The position numbers were made by a program, and so were the translations under genes. From contig JAAWKH010000001.1 in NCBI GenBank assembly GCA_022797295.1, forward strand, positions 62,001 to 126,000: 64,000 bases of DNA, written 5' to 3'. Positions 50,893 through 59,381 of the stretch are shown one piece after another. Each line of letters begins with the position of its first letter. The stretch's first letter is position 1. Source of the DNA: Peptococcaceae bacterium (GTDB taxonomy: Bacteria > Bacillota > Dehalobacteriia > UBA4068 > UBA4997). Below the pieces are notes generated by a model. It ran no database searches. It was given only the letters and a program-made list of their open reading frames with translations, and had not been told where the DNA came from.

Positions 50893-52014
50893 ATGAATAG
50901 AATTTTTACTTCTGAATCAGTGACGGAAGGACATCCTGATAAGATTGCTGATACTATATCAGACGCTATTTTGGATTCTGCACTGGAACAGGACCCTAAC
51001 TCCCGCGTGGCCTGTGAAACCTTTACCAATACCGGTATGGTTTTGGTGGGCGGTGAGATTACCACCAAGGGCTATATGGATATTCCCAAAATTGCCCGCG
51101 ATACAATCCGGGAGATTGGTTATACAGGCTCCAGCATGGGCTTTGACGCTGATACCTGTGCGATTTTGACTAATATTGACGAGCAAAGCTCAGATATTGC
51201 TATGGGCGTTGATGTGGGCGGCGCGGGCGACCAAGGCCTGATGTTTGGCTATGCCTGCCGGGAAACGCCGGAGCTGATGCCAATGCCGATTATGCTGGCT
51301 CATAAGCTGGTGCAGGAGCTGACCAGAATGCGCAAGGACGGCGATTTGCCTTGGCTGCGGCCGGACGGTAAATCTCAGGTGACGGTGGAATATGATGAAA
51401 AAGGCATGCCCTGCCATATTCCGGCGGTTGTGGTTTCTGCTCAGCATGACCCGGTGATTGAAATTGAAGAACTGCGCCAGGAGCTGCGTGACAAGCTGAT
51501 TAAAAAGATTTTGCCGGCTGAAATGCTTTCCGAGCAGACAGTGTACCATATCAATCCAACCGGCCGTTTTGTTATTGGCGGCCCGCAGGGTGATAGCGGC
51601 CTGACCGGGCGCAAAATTATCGTTGATACATACGGTGGAATGGCGCGCCATGGCGGCGGTTGCTTCTCCGGCAAGGATTGTACTAAAGTTGACCGCTCAG
51701 CGGCTTATATGGCGCGCTATATTGCCAAAAACTGCGTGGCGGCTGGCTTGGCGGACCGCTTGGAAATTCAGCTGGCCTATGCTATTGGTGTGGCGGAGCC
51801 TGTATCGGTGATGGTTGACACATTTGGCACTGGCAAAATGAGTGAAAACGAGATTGCCGCCAAAATTCGGGCCAATTTTGATATGACCCCGGCTGGTATT
51901 ATCAACACCTTTGGCTTGCGTCGGCCTATCTTTAAGCAAACTGCGGCTTATGGCCATTTTGGCCGGCCGGAACTGCCTTGGGAACAGCTGGATATGGTTG
52001 ATAAACTGGGTTGA
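50893..52014 (+). CDS. metK: S-adenosylmethionine synthetase
   Basis: 373 residues, about 20 short of many MetK because of trimmed loops. [46 protein letters not shown] (up to 19 residues) and [19 protein letters not shown] hold the methionine-, ATP- and metal-binding residues. GAGGAGG precedes the ATG. No SAM riboswitch fits in the 43-base gap from coaBC. Confidence 0.95.
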   Translation: MNRIFTSESVTEGHPDKIADTISDAILDSALEQDPNSRVACETFTNTGMVLVGGEITTKGYMDIPKIARDTIREIGYTGSSMGFDADTCAILTNIDEQSSDIAMGVDVGGAGDQGLMFGYACRETPELMPMPIMLAHKLVQELTRMRKDGDLPWLRPDGKSQVTVEYDEKGMPCHIPAVVVSAQHDPVIEIEELRQELRDKLIKKILPAEMLSEQTVYHINPTGRFVIGGPQGDSGLTGRKIIVDTYGGMARHGGGCFSGKDCTKVDRSAAYMARYIAKNCVAAGLADRLEIQLAYAIGVAEPVSVMVDTFGTGKMSENEIAAKIRANFDMTPAGIINTFGLRRPIFKQTAAYGHFGRPELPWEQLDMVDKLG

Positions 52015-52045
52015 TTTTTCTTACAATTTAATTTTGAATTATCTA

Positions 52046-52081
52046 CAGGACTGCTGCTTTGATTTTAAGGCGGCAGTCCTG
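52046..52081 (+). terminator. Hairpin after metK
   Basis: 15-bp stem (52046-52060 against 52067-52081, three wobble pairs) with a 6-base loop. No T tract follows, so weak or Rho-type ending, or a barrier in front of the spore gene. Confidence 0.5.
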
Positions 52082-52124
52082 CTGCTATTCCCAGCTGCAT
52101 ATATTAGGGAGAGGAGGGCGGATA

Positions 52125-53276
52125 ATGAATATTTACGTTGTGCAGGCTGGCGATACGGTACAAAGCATTGGGGGGGCTTTTGGTTTATCGCCGGAGGAAA
52201 TTATCTATCTAAATCAGCTGGCTTATCCCTATGGCTTGGCGTTAGGCCAGGCATTGCTGCTGCCAACGCCTGGAATTAACAGTGGAAGCATTTTTCAAAG
52301 GCAATTTTTTAGCTTTGGTTATGCCTATCCTTTTATTGACGAGCAGGTTTTGCAGGAAACTTTGCCGTATCTTTCGGCTTTGGCGGTATTCTCATATGGC
52401 TTTAGCGCGGAGGGGGAGCTGGTGCCGCCGCAACTGCCGGATGAACCTTTGGTGGAGGCGGCTTTGGCGGTCAATGTCAGGCCGATTTTGACTTTAACGC
52501 CTTTTGGACCGGATGGTAATTTTAATAATTATTTGGTATCTGCGGTGTTGAATGATTTGGCAGCCCGGCAGCGGTTATTTAGGGAGCTGCTGGCCGTGGT
52601 GCAGCTGAAGGGCTATTTGGGCGTGGATGTGGATTTTGAATATGTTCTGCCGGAGGATCGGCAGGCTTTTTCCGCCTTTGTGCAGGAGTTGGCAGATTTG
52701 CTGCACAGTCAGGGGCTGACTGTTTCCGTAGCTTTGGCTCCCAAAACCTATGCCGAACAACCGGGCTTGCTTTACGAGGGGCAGGATTATGCTGCTTTGG
52801 GTGCGGCGGCGGATTACGTGTTGTTGATGACCTATGAATGGGGCTACACCTACAGCGAGCCAATGCCGATTGCGCCGCTAAATTGGGTGCGCCGGGTTTT
52901 GGCATATGCGGTGCAGGAAATTCCGCCGGCCAAAATTAATTTGGGCATTCCCAACTACGCCTATGATTGGACGTTGCCCTATGTTAAAGGGGAAAGCCGG
53001 GCGCGCACACTGGGCGTTGTGGAGGCTATGCAGCAGGCGGTGGAGGTTGGGGCGGAAATTTTTTTTGATGAAACAGCCCAAACGCCTTATTATAATTACT
53101 GGCAGAATGGTCAGGAACATCAGGTTTGGTTTGAGGATGTGCGCAGCCTGGCTGCTCGTTTTCAGTTAATCAATGAGTTTGGCTTGCGCGGCGGCGGTTG
53201 GTGGCAGTTGATGCGTCTGTTTCGGGCTGGCTGGCGGCTGCTGGCCGGCTCCTTTTATATTGATAAAATTTTGTGA
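52125..53276 (+). CDS. LysM-GH18 spore peptidoglycan hydrolase (SleL/YaaH-like)
   Basis: 383 residues from the ATG at 52125, after GGAGG; no signal peptide, as for spore coat or cortex enzymes made in the mother cell. One LysM (about 1-48, IYVVQAGDTVQSIGGAFGLS) then a glycoside hydrolase 18 barrel with the catalytic D-x-D-x-E in GYLGVDVDFEYV and VLLMTYEWGYTYSEP further on. SleL/YaaH are N-acetylglucosaminidases acting on cortex fragments in germination. Substrate inferred from architecture. Confidence 0.87.
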   Translation: MNIYVVQAGDTVQSIGGAFGLSPEEIIYLNQLAYPYGLALGQALLLPTPGINSGSIFQRQFFSFGYAYPFIDEQVLQETLPYLSALAVFSYGFSAEGELVPPQLPDEPLVEAALAVNVRPILTLTPFGPDGNFNNYLVSAVLNDLAARQRLFRELLAVVQLKGYLGVDVDFEYVLPEDRQAFSAFVQELADLLHSQGLTVSVALAPKTYAEQPGLLYEGQDYAALGAAADYVLLMTYEWGYTYSEPMPIAPLNWVRRVLAYAVQEIPPAKINLGIPNYAYDWTLPYVKGESRARTLGVVEAMQQAVEVGAEIFFDETAQTPYYNYWQNGQEHQVWFEDVRSLAARFQLINEFGLRGGGWWQLMRLFRAGWRLLAGSFYIDKIL

Positions 53277-53296
53277 AAAAATTTACCAAAAAGCTA

Positions 53297-53325
53297 TTGA
53301 CAAACACTTGAAGTGATGTTAGAAT
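53297..53325 (+). promoter_or_regulatory. Consensus promoter with an operator palindrome in its spacer
   Basis: TTGACA (53297-53302), 17 bases, TAGAAT (53320-53325). The spacer contains the perfect palindrome CACTT-G-AAGTG (53305-53315), and CCAAGTGTG recurs at 53336. A repressor bound here would block polymerase; the downstream GntR protein is the obvious candidate (inference). Confidence 0.65.
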
Positions 53326-53405
53326 ATAAGCGTACCAAGTGTGTTAAGTGAATTAATACAGTTGAATGTATTGATACGGTTAAGGTTGTGTGAGTTTTGG
53401 AGGGT

Positions 53406-53465
53406 ATGGTTGTGTATATCGCATTTTTAGCTTTTTTGCTGCTATGGTGGGATTTGCTGCCATAG
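53406..53465 (+). CDS. Hydrophobic 17-19-residue leader peptide
   Basis: GGAGGG (53399-53404) is followed by ATG (53406) and, at better spacing (7 bases), in-frame GTG (53412). The peptide is MVVYIAFLAFLLLWWDLLP or its shorter form, then TAG. It lies in the predicted 5' leader about 70 bases after the transcription start and would insert in the membrane. Too short for homology; small membrane peptide or translation-sensing leader. Confidence 0.4.
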   Translation: MVVYIAFLAFLLLWWDLLP

Positions 53466-53500
53466 AAGCATTTGTGAATGGTTTGTGTGAGTTTTTAGTT

Positions 53501-53707
53501 GATGTGTGTAGTTTGTGTAAGCTTTTTGTGTAGTGTATGAGTTTTATGTGATGTGTGTAGTTCGTGTAAGCTTTTTGTGTAGTGTATGAGTTTTATGTGA
53601 TGTGTGTAGTTCGTGTAAGCTTTTTGTGTAGTGTATGAGTTTTTATGTGGTGTTTATAGTTTGTGTGAGTTTTTATGTGATGTGTGGGTTTGTGTGAGCT
53701 TTTTTTG
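53501..53707 (+). repeat. 49-bp G/T-rich tandem repeats in the leader
   Basis: Copies start at 53501, 53550 and 53599 (period 49; the third has one extra T) and degenerate copies run to about 53707. The unit opens GATGTGTGTAGTTCGTGTAA and contains GCTTTTTGTGTAGTGTATGA. The plus strand from about 53340 to 53720 is almost free of C. The unit length is not a multiple of 3 and each copy has stops, so it is non-coding. Confidence 0.85.
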
Positions 53708-53788
53708 TGTTAGTGCGGAGGTGTAAGTTTTGTGCAGTTGACAGTGTATAGAGATGTAAGCAATACGCAAAGAGAGGAGGCGCCAAAC

Positions 53789-54202
53789 GTGATGATTACG
53801 ATTGATTACAAGGACCGACGGCCGCTTTACCAGCAGCTGATGGAAAAAATTGAGGAGCTGGCCTTAAACGGTTTAATTCAAGCCGATGAGCAGCTGCCAT
53901 CAGTGCGCAGTCTGGCGGTGGAGTTGGCAATCAATCCCAACACAATTCAACGTGCCTATGGTGAGTTGGAAAAAAAGGGCATTGTTTATTCTGTGCCTGG
54001 TCGTGGCAGTTTTTTGGCGGCCAGTCAGGAGGCATTGCTTTCACAATCACGTGAGGTTATCTTGCGGGAACTGGCCCAGCTGATTGACCGGGCCAAATCT
54101 TGCGGTTTAAGCCGGGAGGTTTTTTTGGCAGAGGCTGCTAAATTTTATAATGAAGGGAATGATCTGAGTGATAGTGACTCAAAATATCAGCAAACGCTTT
54201 AA
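53789..54202 (+). CDS. GntR-family regulator, YtrA type
   Basis: 137 residues from GTG at 53789 (8 bases after GGAGG) or the next-codon ATG. Winged helix (about 8-75): RRPLYQQLMEKIEELALNGL, LPSVRSLAVELAINPNTIQR, YGELEKKGIVYSVPGRGSF; then the short helical YtrA tail. YtrA regulators repress an ABC exporter operon often induced by cell-wall antibiotics. Here the last codons run past the point where the ATPase gene would start, into the damaged region. Confidence 0.88.
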   Translation: MMITIDYKDRRPLYQQLMEKIEELALNGLIQADEQLPSVRSLAVELAINPNTIQRAYGELEKKGIVYSVPGRGSFLAASQEALLSQSREVILRELAQLIDRAKSCGLSREVFLAEAAKFYNEGNDLSDSDSKYQQTL

Positions 54203-54218
54203 TGATGTGCAAGCATTT
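54168..54218 (+). pseudogene. N-terminal remnant of an ABC transporter ATPase
   Basis: Overlapping the end of gntR, a GTG opens VIVTQNISKRFNDVQAF, which looks like the first 17 residues of an ABC ATPase (pattern I-x-K-x-F/Y-x-x-x-x-A). The frame hits a stop soon after, and no Walker A, signature or Walker B follows; the permease reading frame begins at once. It suggests a deletion from within the ATPase gene into the permease gene. Confidence 0.5.
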
Positions 54219-54226
54219 GGCTGCCG

Positions 54227-56401
54227 GTGTTGGCGATGTTAGGCTTTGTGCTGGCCTTTCCGGTGTCCACAGCGTTGTGTATTAACAACTTTATGTCCTA
54301 CAATGGTTGGAACAATGTGGAACCTTTCTGCCGTGATTTGCTGTTGCTGTGGCAGGGGTTTTCAGTTTGTATAATTGTGGTTGGAGCTTTGCTTTCCGCT
54401 TTTGTGTTGTTCCGCTATCTGCACGTGCGCAAACAGGTGGATTTTTACCATAGCTTGCCGGTGCGGCGGGAAAAGTTCTTTTTCAGCAATCTTCTGGCTG
54501 GTTTGCTGGTGTTTTTGGCTCCGTATCTGGCCGCCATTTTGCTTAATTTTCTGGTGTTGGCGGTCAGCGGCTGGCTATCCTATCTGTCAGTTGGTCACTA
54601 TTTGCAGTATATTCTGTTTAATGTGCTGGTGTATTTATTATTCTTTGGCTGCGGCAGCCTGGCAATGCAGCTTTCCGGCACTATGCCGTCGGCCTTTAAG
54701 GTTTTGCTGCTGACTTTTGGCTTGGCTCCACTGTTTGCCTGTATGTTTGAGCTGTTGGGCGCTTGCTTTTTTGACACTTGGGTTTCGTTCTTCTCGCCAG
54801 TTTCGGTTGTTATGTTGAAAGCCTCAGTGATTGAGCGTTATGTTTGGGTAAGCGCTATGGCCGGTTCTCTATACAACATTACCTGGCAGGATTGGCTGGC
54901 CGCGCTGCTGCTCACTGGCGGCACGCTGGGCGCCAGCTTGTGGCTTTATCTGCGCCGCCGCTCCGAGGCGGCCGGCAGCACGCTGGCATTTGCTTGGCAA
55001 AAACCCTTTTACAAGTATCCGTTGGTGATTTGCGGTGGCATAATGCTGGGTGTGTTCTTCTTCCTGATGGGTGATCGCAGCTCGCTGTGGATGTATTTTG
55101 GCGCGGTGCTGGGCACAATGTTTATGGCTTTGCTAATGGAGATTTTCATTCAGAGTGATTTTAAGGCTATCAAAAAAGGCTGGAAAGCGGCCTTGGCAAC
55201 CTCGGCGGCGGTGTGCGTGCTGCTCTCGGTTTACGCTTTTGACTTAACCGGTTTTGATAGCAAAGTGCCGGACGCTGATAAGGTGCAGACAGTGTATATT
55301 AGCAGTAACAGCTTAGACAACCTGATGGGCAATAATTACTATAGCGATTATTATTTAGACCAAGATTACTTTGAAACCTATTGGGTATATTCAACTAACC
55401 AATTTTTAGAAAGAAACAATATGCTCCATTTCAGTGATTCAGACAATGTGGCTGCTGCTTTGACAATGGTTGACGAGGCGCAAAACACCAACGCCAACTT
55501 TGAATATGATGATTATTCCTGGGATGGGCTGGTAATGACGGAAAGCATGCTGGTGATTTGCAAGATGGACAACGGCTCCGTGTTTGCGCGGCGTTACTGG
55601 ACTTACAATGTGCTGGATGAGGTGCATCAGCAGGCTTTTGAGCAGTTGGTGGGCAGCCAGGAATGGCGCGAACAGTTGACGGTGAACAAGCTTCCTTTGG
55701 ATAAGCTAGTGCTGACAAATGTTTCCTGTTACGCCATTGGTCAAACGGAAAATCTTTACTTGCAGGATCAACCGAATGATGATTTGGCTAAACAGCTGGT
55801 GCAGACAATGCAGGCTGAATATGCTAAGCTGAGCGCGGACGATATTTTATATAGCGCGCCGCTGGGCAGTGTGGAAATCAGCACTTATGATAGCCGCGAG
55901 TATGTACCAGAGGAAAATTGGTATAACTATACTGGTATGCGCCGTTGTGATGTTATGATTTTCCCGCAGATGACGGAAACGATTGCTTTGCTGAATGAGC
56001 ACTTTGATAATATTATGCAGCTTGATATTGATTTGGCTAATGTTTTTGAGGTGCGGGAATATCACAAAATTTCGCAGATGGCGGAAGCATACGAGGAGGC
56101 AATGCCGACGCCGGTGGTGGAAACTACTAGGGGCGATAGTTTTGTGGCGGCAGTTTACAAGCCGGACGCCGACGCAGCCGCTATTGAGCAGATTTTGCGA
56201 AACAGCGTGCGGGAGCAGGCCATTTGGAAGAGCGCCTTTTGGAGTCCTCGAATGTATGACACTTATTATGAGGTAAGTTATTACGATGATGGCGAATATG
56301 CTGAGGATGTTGCTTACAACGCAAGCCGCGATCTGTTGACCATAACATTGTATTCCACACCGAACAAGGAATTGTGGAATCGCTTGATTTACGGTGAATA
56401 G
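54227..56401 (+). CDS. ABC-2-type permease with large extracellular domain, probably truncated at the N-terminus
   Basis: 724 residues as read from GTG at 54227, with no ribosome-binding site. It opens inside the first membrane helix (LAMLGFVLAFPVSTALCI), lacking the usual cytoplasmic start; in-frame codons back to a stop at 54203 add only A-S-I-W-L-P. Six membrane segments occur by about residue 265, one or two more at about 270-335, then a roughly 370-residue extracytoplasmic domain rich in Tyr and Asp. Partner ATPase is missing here. Fits permeases of YtrA-regulated exporters. Confidence 0.72.
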   Translation: MLAMLGFVLAFPVSTALCINNFMSYNGWNNVEPFCRDLLLLWQGFSVCIIVVGALLSAFVLFRYLHVRKQVDFYHSLPVRREKFFFSNLLAGLLVFLAPYLAAILLNFLVLAVSGWLSYLSVGHYLQYILFNVLVYLLFFGCGSLAMQLSGTMPSAFKVLLLTFGLAPLFACMFELLGACFFDTWVSFFSPVSVVMLKASVIERYVWVSAMAGSLYNITWQDWLAALLLTGGTLGASLWLYLRRRSEAAGSTLAFAWQKPFYKYPLVICGGIMLGVFFFLMGDRSSLWMYFGAVLGTMFMALLMEIFIQSDFKAIKKGWKAALATSAAVCVLLSVYAFDLTGFDSKVPDADKVQTVYISSNSLDNLMGNNYYSDYYLDQDYFETYWVYSTNQFLERNNMLHFSDSDNVAAALTMVDEAQNTNANFEYDDYSWDGLVMTESMLVICKMDNGSVFARRYWTYNVLDEVHQQAFEQLVGSQEWREQLTVNKLPLDKLVLTNVSCYAIGQTENLYLQDQPNDDLAKQLVQTMQAEYAKLSADDILYSAPLGSVEISTYDSREYVPEENWYNYTGMRRCDVMIFPQMTETIALLNEHFDNIMQLDIDLANVFEVREYHKISQMAEAYEEAMPTPVVETTRGDSFVAAVYKPDADAAAIEQILRNSVREQAIWKSAFWSPRMYDTYYEVSYYDDGEYAEDVAYNASRDLLTITLYSTPNKELWNRLIYGE

Positions 56402-56410
56402 TTAAAGAAA

Positions 56411-56441
56411 AACAGGGCTCTGCCAACGGCAGGGCCCTGTT
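56411..56441. terminator. Bidirectional terminator between permease and bioA
   Basis: A 14-bp stem with one wobble (56411-56424 against 56428-56441), GC-rich, with A/T tracts on both sides; shared by convergent genes. Confidence 0.8.
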
Positions 56442-56458
56442 TATGCGTAATTTTAAGG

Positions 56459-57646
56459 TTATCTGTTAAACCAAGCTTTCATAGTGTCGAATATCTGCAC
56501 TAGCTCCTCATCCTTGATGATATAAGGCACCATAGAATACATATAACGCAGGAAAGGCCGACAGAAAACGCCGCGCTCATAGGCGAAGTGCTGGAAGCCC
56601 TCCAAATCCGCGCTGTCAAAAACCTCAATGCAGGCGCAGCCGCCCAGCACACGCACATCCTTAATATGTGGGTCGGTAAAGCCGAGCAGCTCCCGGCGGG
56701 AAACCTCCTCAATGTGGCGGATTTTACTCATATAATCATCGCGTTCAAAAATCTCAATGCCTTTCAGGGCCACGGCGCAGGCCAGAGCGTTGCCCATAAA
56801 AGTGGGGCCGTGCATTAAGGCGTGGCGGTCATTGTCGCTGTAAAAAGCGTCAAAAACCTTGTGGTTGGCCACTGTGGCGGCGTGGCCGATGTAGCCGCCG
56901 GTGAGGGCCTTGCCCAGCACCAGAATGTCCGGCAGCACCAAATCCGCCACAAAGCGGTGGCCGGTGCGGCCAAAGCCGGTGGCAACCTCATCAAAAATCA
57001 GCAGCACGTCGTATTCCGTGCAAAGCTCCCGCGCACGCTGCAAAAAGGGCAGGTCATACATCAGCATACCGCCGGCCCCTTGCAGCAGCGGCTCCACGAT
57101 AAAGCAATTCAGCTGGTCGTGATATTTGGCAAACGCTTCTTCAAGCGCCGGGATTTCCGTTGGGATGTGCAGCACGCCGCTTTTTTGCTCAAAGGCAAAA
57201 TGGTAATCTTCGTCGTCGCCAACCTCCATCGCCTTAAAGGTGTCGCCGTGGTAAGCGTGCTCCAGTGCCAGAACCAGCGGACGTTTGCGGCCTTGGTTGG
57301 TGTTGTATTGCAAGGCCATTTTTAGGGAAACTTCCACCGCCACGCTGCCGGAATCGGAAAAAAAGCAGTAATCCAAATCGCCGGGTAAAAACTCTTGCAG
57401 TTTGGCGGAAAGCTTCTGCACTGGTTCATGGGTCAGGCCGCCCAGCATCACGTGGCAGAAATTGTCCGCCTGTTGCTTGATGGCTTCGGTCAGCTCCGGG
57501 TGTTTGTAGCCGTGAATCATACACCACCAGGAGGAAACGGAATCAATCAGCTTTTGGTCGGCGGTGTAAAGATGAACGCCGTTGGCGTCCAAAATTTTGT
57601 AGGGCTGGCGCATATTTTTCATTTGCTCATAAGGATACCAAATCAT
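56459..57646 (-). CDS. bioA: Adenosylmethionine-8-amino-7-oxononanoate aminotransferase
   Basis: 395 residues from the ATG at 57646, after GAGGTG. Fold-I class III aminotransferase of biotin synthesis, using S-adenosylmethionine as amino donor. WYPYEQM near the start and SWWCMIHGYKHPELTEAI are BioA-specific; the PLP lysine is in LVLGKALTGGYIGHAA and the metal/PLP Asp in LLIFDEVATGFGRTGH. No bioB, bioD or bioF adjoins it, so the pathway must be completed elsewhere or is partial. Confidence 0.9.
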   Translation of the reverse strand: MIWYPYEQMKNMRQPYKILDANGVHLYTADQKLIDSVSSWWCMIHGYKHPELTEAIKQQADNFCHVMLGGLTHEPVQKLSAKLQEFLPGDLDYCFFSDSGSVAVEVSLKMALQYNTNQGRKRPLVLALEHAYHGDTFKAMEVGDDEDYHFAFEQKSGVLHIPTEIPALEEAFAKYHDQLNCFIVEPLLQGAGGMLMYDLPFLQRARELCTEYDVLLIFDEVATGFGRTGHRFVADLVLPDILVLGKALTGGYIGHAATVANHKVFDAFYSDNDRHALMHGPTFMGNALACAVALKGIEIFERDDYMSKIRHIEEVSRRELLGFTDPHIKDVRVLGGCACIEVFDSADLEGFQHFAYERGVFCRPFLRYMYSMVPYIIKDEELVQIFDTMKAWFNR

Positions 57647-57672
57647 TTTAATCACCTCGTAAATAAGTTTAC

Positions 57673-57723
57673 TATCTGATATATTTTGTTTACAATTATA
57701 ACACGCACGGCAAGCTGTGTCAA
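57673..57723 (-). promoter_or_regulatory. bioA promoter with possible BirA site
   Basis: On the minus strand a full-consensus TTGACA (57718-57723), 17 bases, TATAAT (57695-57700). Directly downstream TTGTAAAC, 15 bases, GTAAACTTA partly fits the BirA palindrome TTGTTAAC-N15-GTTAACAA; a second TTGTAAAC lies upstream of the -35. The promoter is firm, the operator is tentative. Confidence 0.6.
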
Positions 57724-57772
57724 CTGCAAAATCAAATATGGTTTACAAATTTTACTCTTCAAAACAAAGGCC

Positions 57773-57801
57773 TTGCAGAGGCCAGGCCAAACTGTTATAA
57801 T
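57773..57801 (+). promoter_or_regulatory. Promoter of the ferredoxin-flavodoxin gene
   Basis: TTGCAG (57773-57778), 17 bases, TATAAT (57796-57801), about 31 bases before the start. Confidence 0.6.
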
Positions 57802-57832
57802 AAAAACATTATAAAAATTGGAGGGGAAGAAA

Positions 57833-58594
57833 ATGCAGCTCACTCAGATTGTTTTTAGCCCAACCGGCGGCACTCAGCAGGTGGTGGATATTTTAACGGA
57901 GGCTTTGGGGTTGCCGTTTAGCCAAATCGACCTTACCGACGCCCAAAAGGACTTTGCCGCTGTTAGCTTGCCTGCCGATTCGCTGGCGATGATTGCCGTT
58001 CCGGCCTATGCTGGGCGGGTGCCGGCGGTGGCTGCGCAAAGGCTGACTCAAATCCAGGGCAATCAGTCCCGCTGCGTGTTGGTTAGCGTTTATGGTAATC
58101 GGGCCTTTGAGGATACGTTGGTTGAATTGCAGGATGTGGCGGAGAAAGCAGGTTTTCAGGTGCTTGCCGCAGTGGCGGCGATTGCTGAACATTCCATTAT
58201 GCACCAATATGCGGCAGGCCGTCCAGACGCGGTGGATAAGCAGCAGCTGCGCGGCTTTGCGGAGCAAATACAAGCCCGCTTTAATCAGCAGGGCGCAGGG
58301 GGATTGGCTCTTCCGGGCAATCGGCCATATAAGACGGCGGCTCCGTTGCCGATGACTCCCAAAGCAGGCGGCGATTGCGTTGGCTGCGGCCTTTGTGCGG
58401 AAATATGTCCGGTGCAGGCAATTAGTCGGGAGCAACCGCAGAAAACAGACGCGAAAAAATGTATTTCCTGCATGCGCTGTGTGGCGCGGTGCCCAAAAGG
58501 AGCGCGCAAGGTGAATGGGGCATTGGTTGCAATGGCGGCAATGAAGCTGAAAAAAGCCTGTTCAGCGAGGAAAGAGAATGAGCTCTTTATCTAA
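57833..58594 (+). CDS. EFR1-type protein: flavodoxin-like domain with two 4Fe-4S clusters
   Basis: 253 residues from the ATG at 57833, after GGAGGGG. The N-terminal flavodoxin-like fold (about 1-165) has the FMN loop FSPTGGTQQ; the C-terminal ferredoxin domain has CVGCGLCAEICP and CISCMRCVARCP, two complete C-x-x-C-x-x-C-x-x-x-C-P motifs. Electron carrier or reductase of anaerobes; its partner is unknown. Transcribed alone, divergent from bioA. Confidence 0.85.
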   Translation: MQLTQIVFSPTGGTQQVVDILTEALGLPFSQIDLTDAQKDFAAVSLPADSLAMIAVPAYAGRVPAVAAQRLTQIQGNQSRCVLVSVYGNRAFEDTLVELQDVAEKAGFQVLAAVAAIAEHSIMHQYAAGRPDAVDKQQLRGFAEQIQARFNQQGAGGLALPGNRPYKTAAPLPMTPKAGGDCVGCGLCAEICPVQAISREQPQKTDAKKCISCMRCVARCPKGARKVNGALVAMAAMKLKKACSARKENELFI

Positions 58595-58611
58595 GCGGAT
58601 TTGTGAAAAAC

Positions 58612-58640
58612 TTGACAAACTTAAATCTCTATTGTATAAT
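58612..58640 (+). promoter_or_regulatory. Promoter of the methyltransferase gene
   Basis: TTGACA (58612-58617), 17 bases, TATAAT (58635-58640): full consensus, 34 bases before the ATG. Confidence 0.75.
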
Positions 58641-58673
58641 TAGGAACATTATTTTGGGATAGGGGTGTTTGAA

Positions 58674-59351
58674 ATGGATGTGGAACAACAGTTTAATCTC
58701 ATTGCCGCTGAATATGATGCTAACCGGCGGAAATTCATTCCTTGCTTTGATGATTTTTACCAAAGCACAACGGAGCTGCTTGCCGGTAATCTGCCTGCGC
58801 CGCGGCGGGTTCTGGATTTGGGGGCGGGTACTGGCCTGCTTGCTTACTTTTGGTATCAGCATTTTCCGGCAGCGGAATATCTGCTGGTGGATATAGCGGA
58901 TGAAATGTTGAAAGTAGCCCGGCAGCGGTTTGCCGGTCTGGCCAATGTTTCCTATCAGATATTGGATTATGCGGAGGCATTGCCAGTGCAGCATTTTGAT
59001 GTGATTATTTCCGCTTTGTCAATTCATCACCTGACGGATGAGGAAAAGGAGCGGCTGTTTTCCCGCATTTATGCCAAATTGCCCAGCGGCGGCTTGTTTG
59101 TGAATTACGACCAGTTTTGTGCCGAACAGCCGCAAATCAACGCCTGGTTCAACGCTTACTGGGAAAATCAGCTACGCGCAAGCGGCCTTACGGCAAAGGA
59201 TATAGAGCTTTGGCAGGAACGCCGTAAGTTGGATAAGGAATGTTCGGTGGAAGCTGAAGTTGCAATGTTGCAGGCTCCTGCGGCTGATTTCCGGGAGGTT
59301 AAATGCCTTTATTCCTGCCATAAATTTTCGGTGATTGCGGCAATAAAATAA
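58674..59351 (+). CDS. Class I SAM-dependent methyltransferase
   Basis: 225 residues from the ATG at 58674, after AGGGG. Rossmann motifs: I RRVLDLGAGTGLLAYF, II EYLLVDIADEML, IV FDVIISALSIHHLTDEEK. The N-terminus (FNLIAAEYDANRRKFIPCFD) matches small-molecule UbiE/Methyltransf_25-type enzymes. Substrate unknown. A DNA methyltransferase gene follows 30 bases on and may share its promoter. Confidence 0.85.
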   Translation: MDVEQQFNLIAAEYDANRRKFIPCFDDFYQSTTELLAGNLPAPRRVLDLGAGTGLLAYFWYQHFPAAEYLLVDIADEMLKVARQRFAGLANVSYQILDYAEALPVQHFDVIISALSIHHLTDEEKERLFSRIYAKLPSGGLFVNYDQFCAEQPQINAWFNAYWENQLRASGLTAKDIELWQERRKLDKECSVEAEVAMLQAPAADFREVKCLYSCHKFSVIAAIK

Positions 59352-59381
59352 GGAGATAGTTTAATAGTAAAGGAGCAAAAA

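Noticed and set aside
53501-53707. CRISPR array
   Set aside because: The 49-bp units are directly adjacent with no unique spacers, are not partly palindromic, and no cas genes are present.
56822-57325. 167-codon open frame antisense to bioA
   Set aside because: Shadow of bioA with no start signal; bioA carries all family motifs in the other direction.
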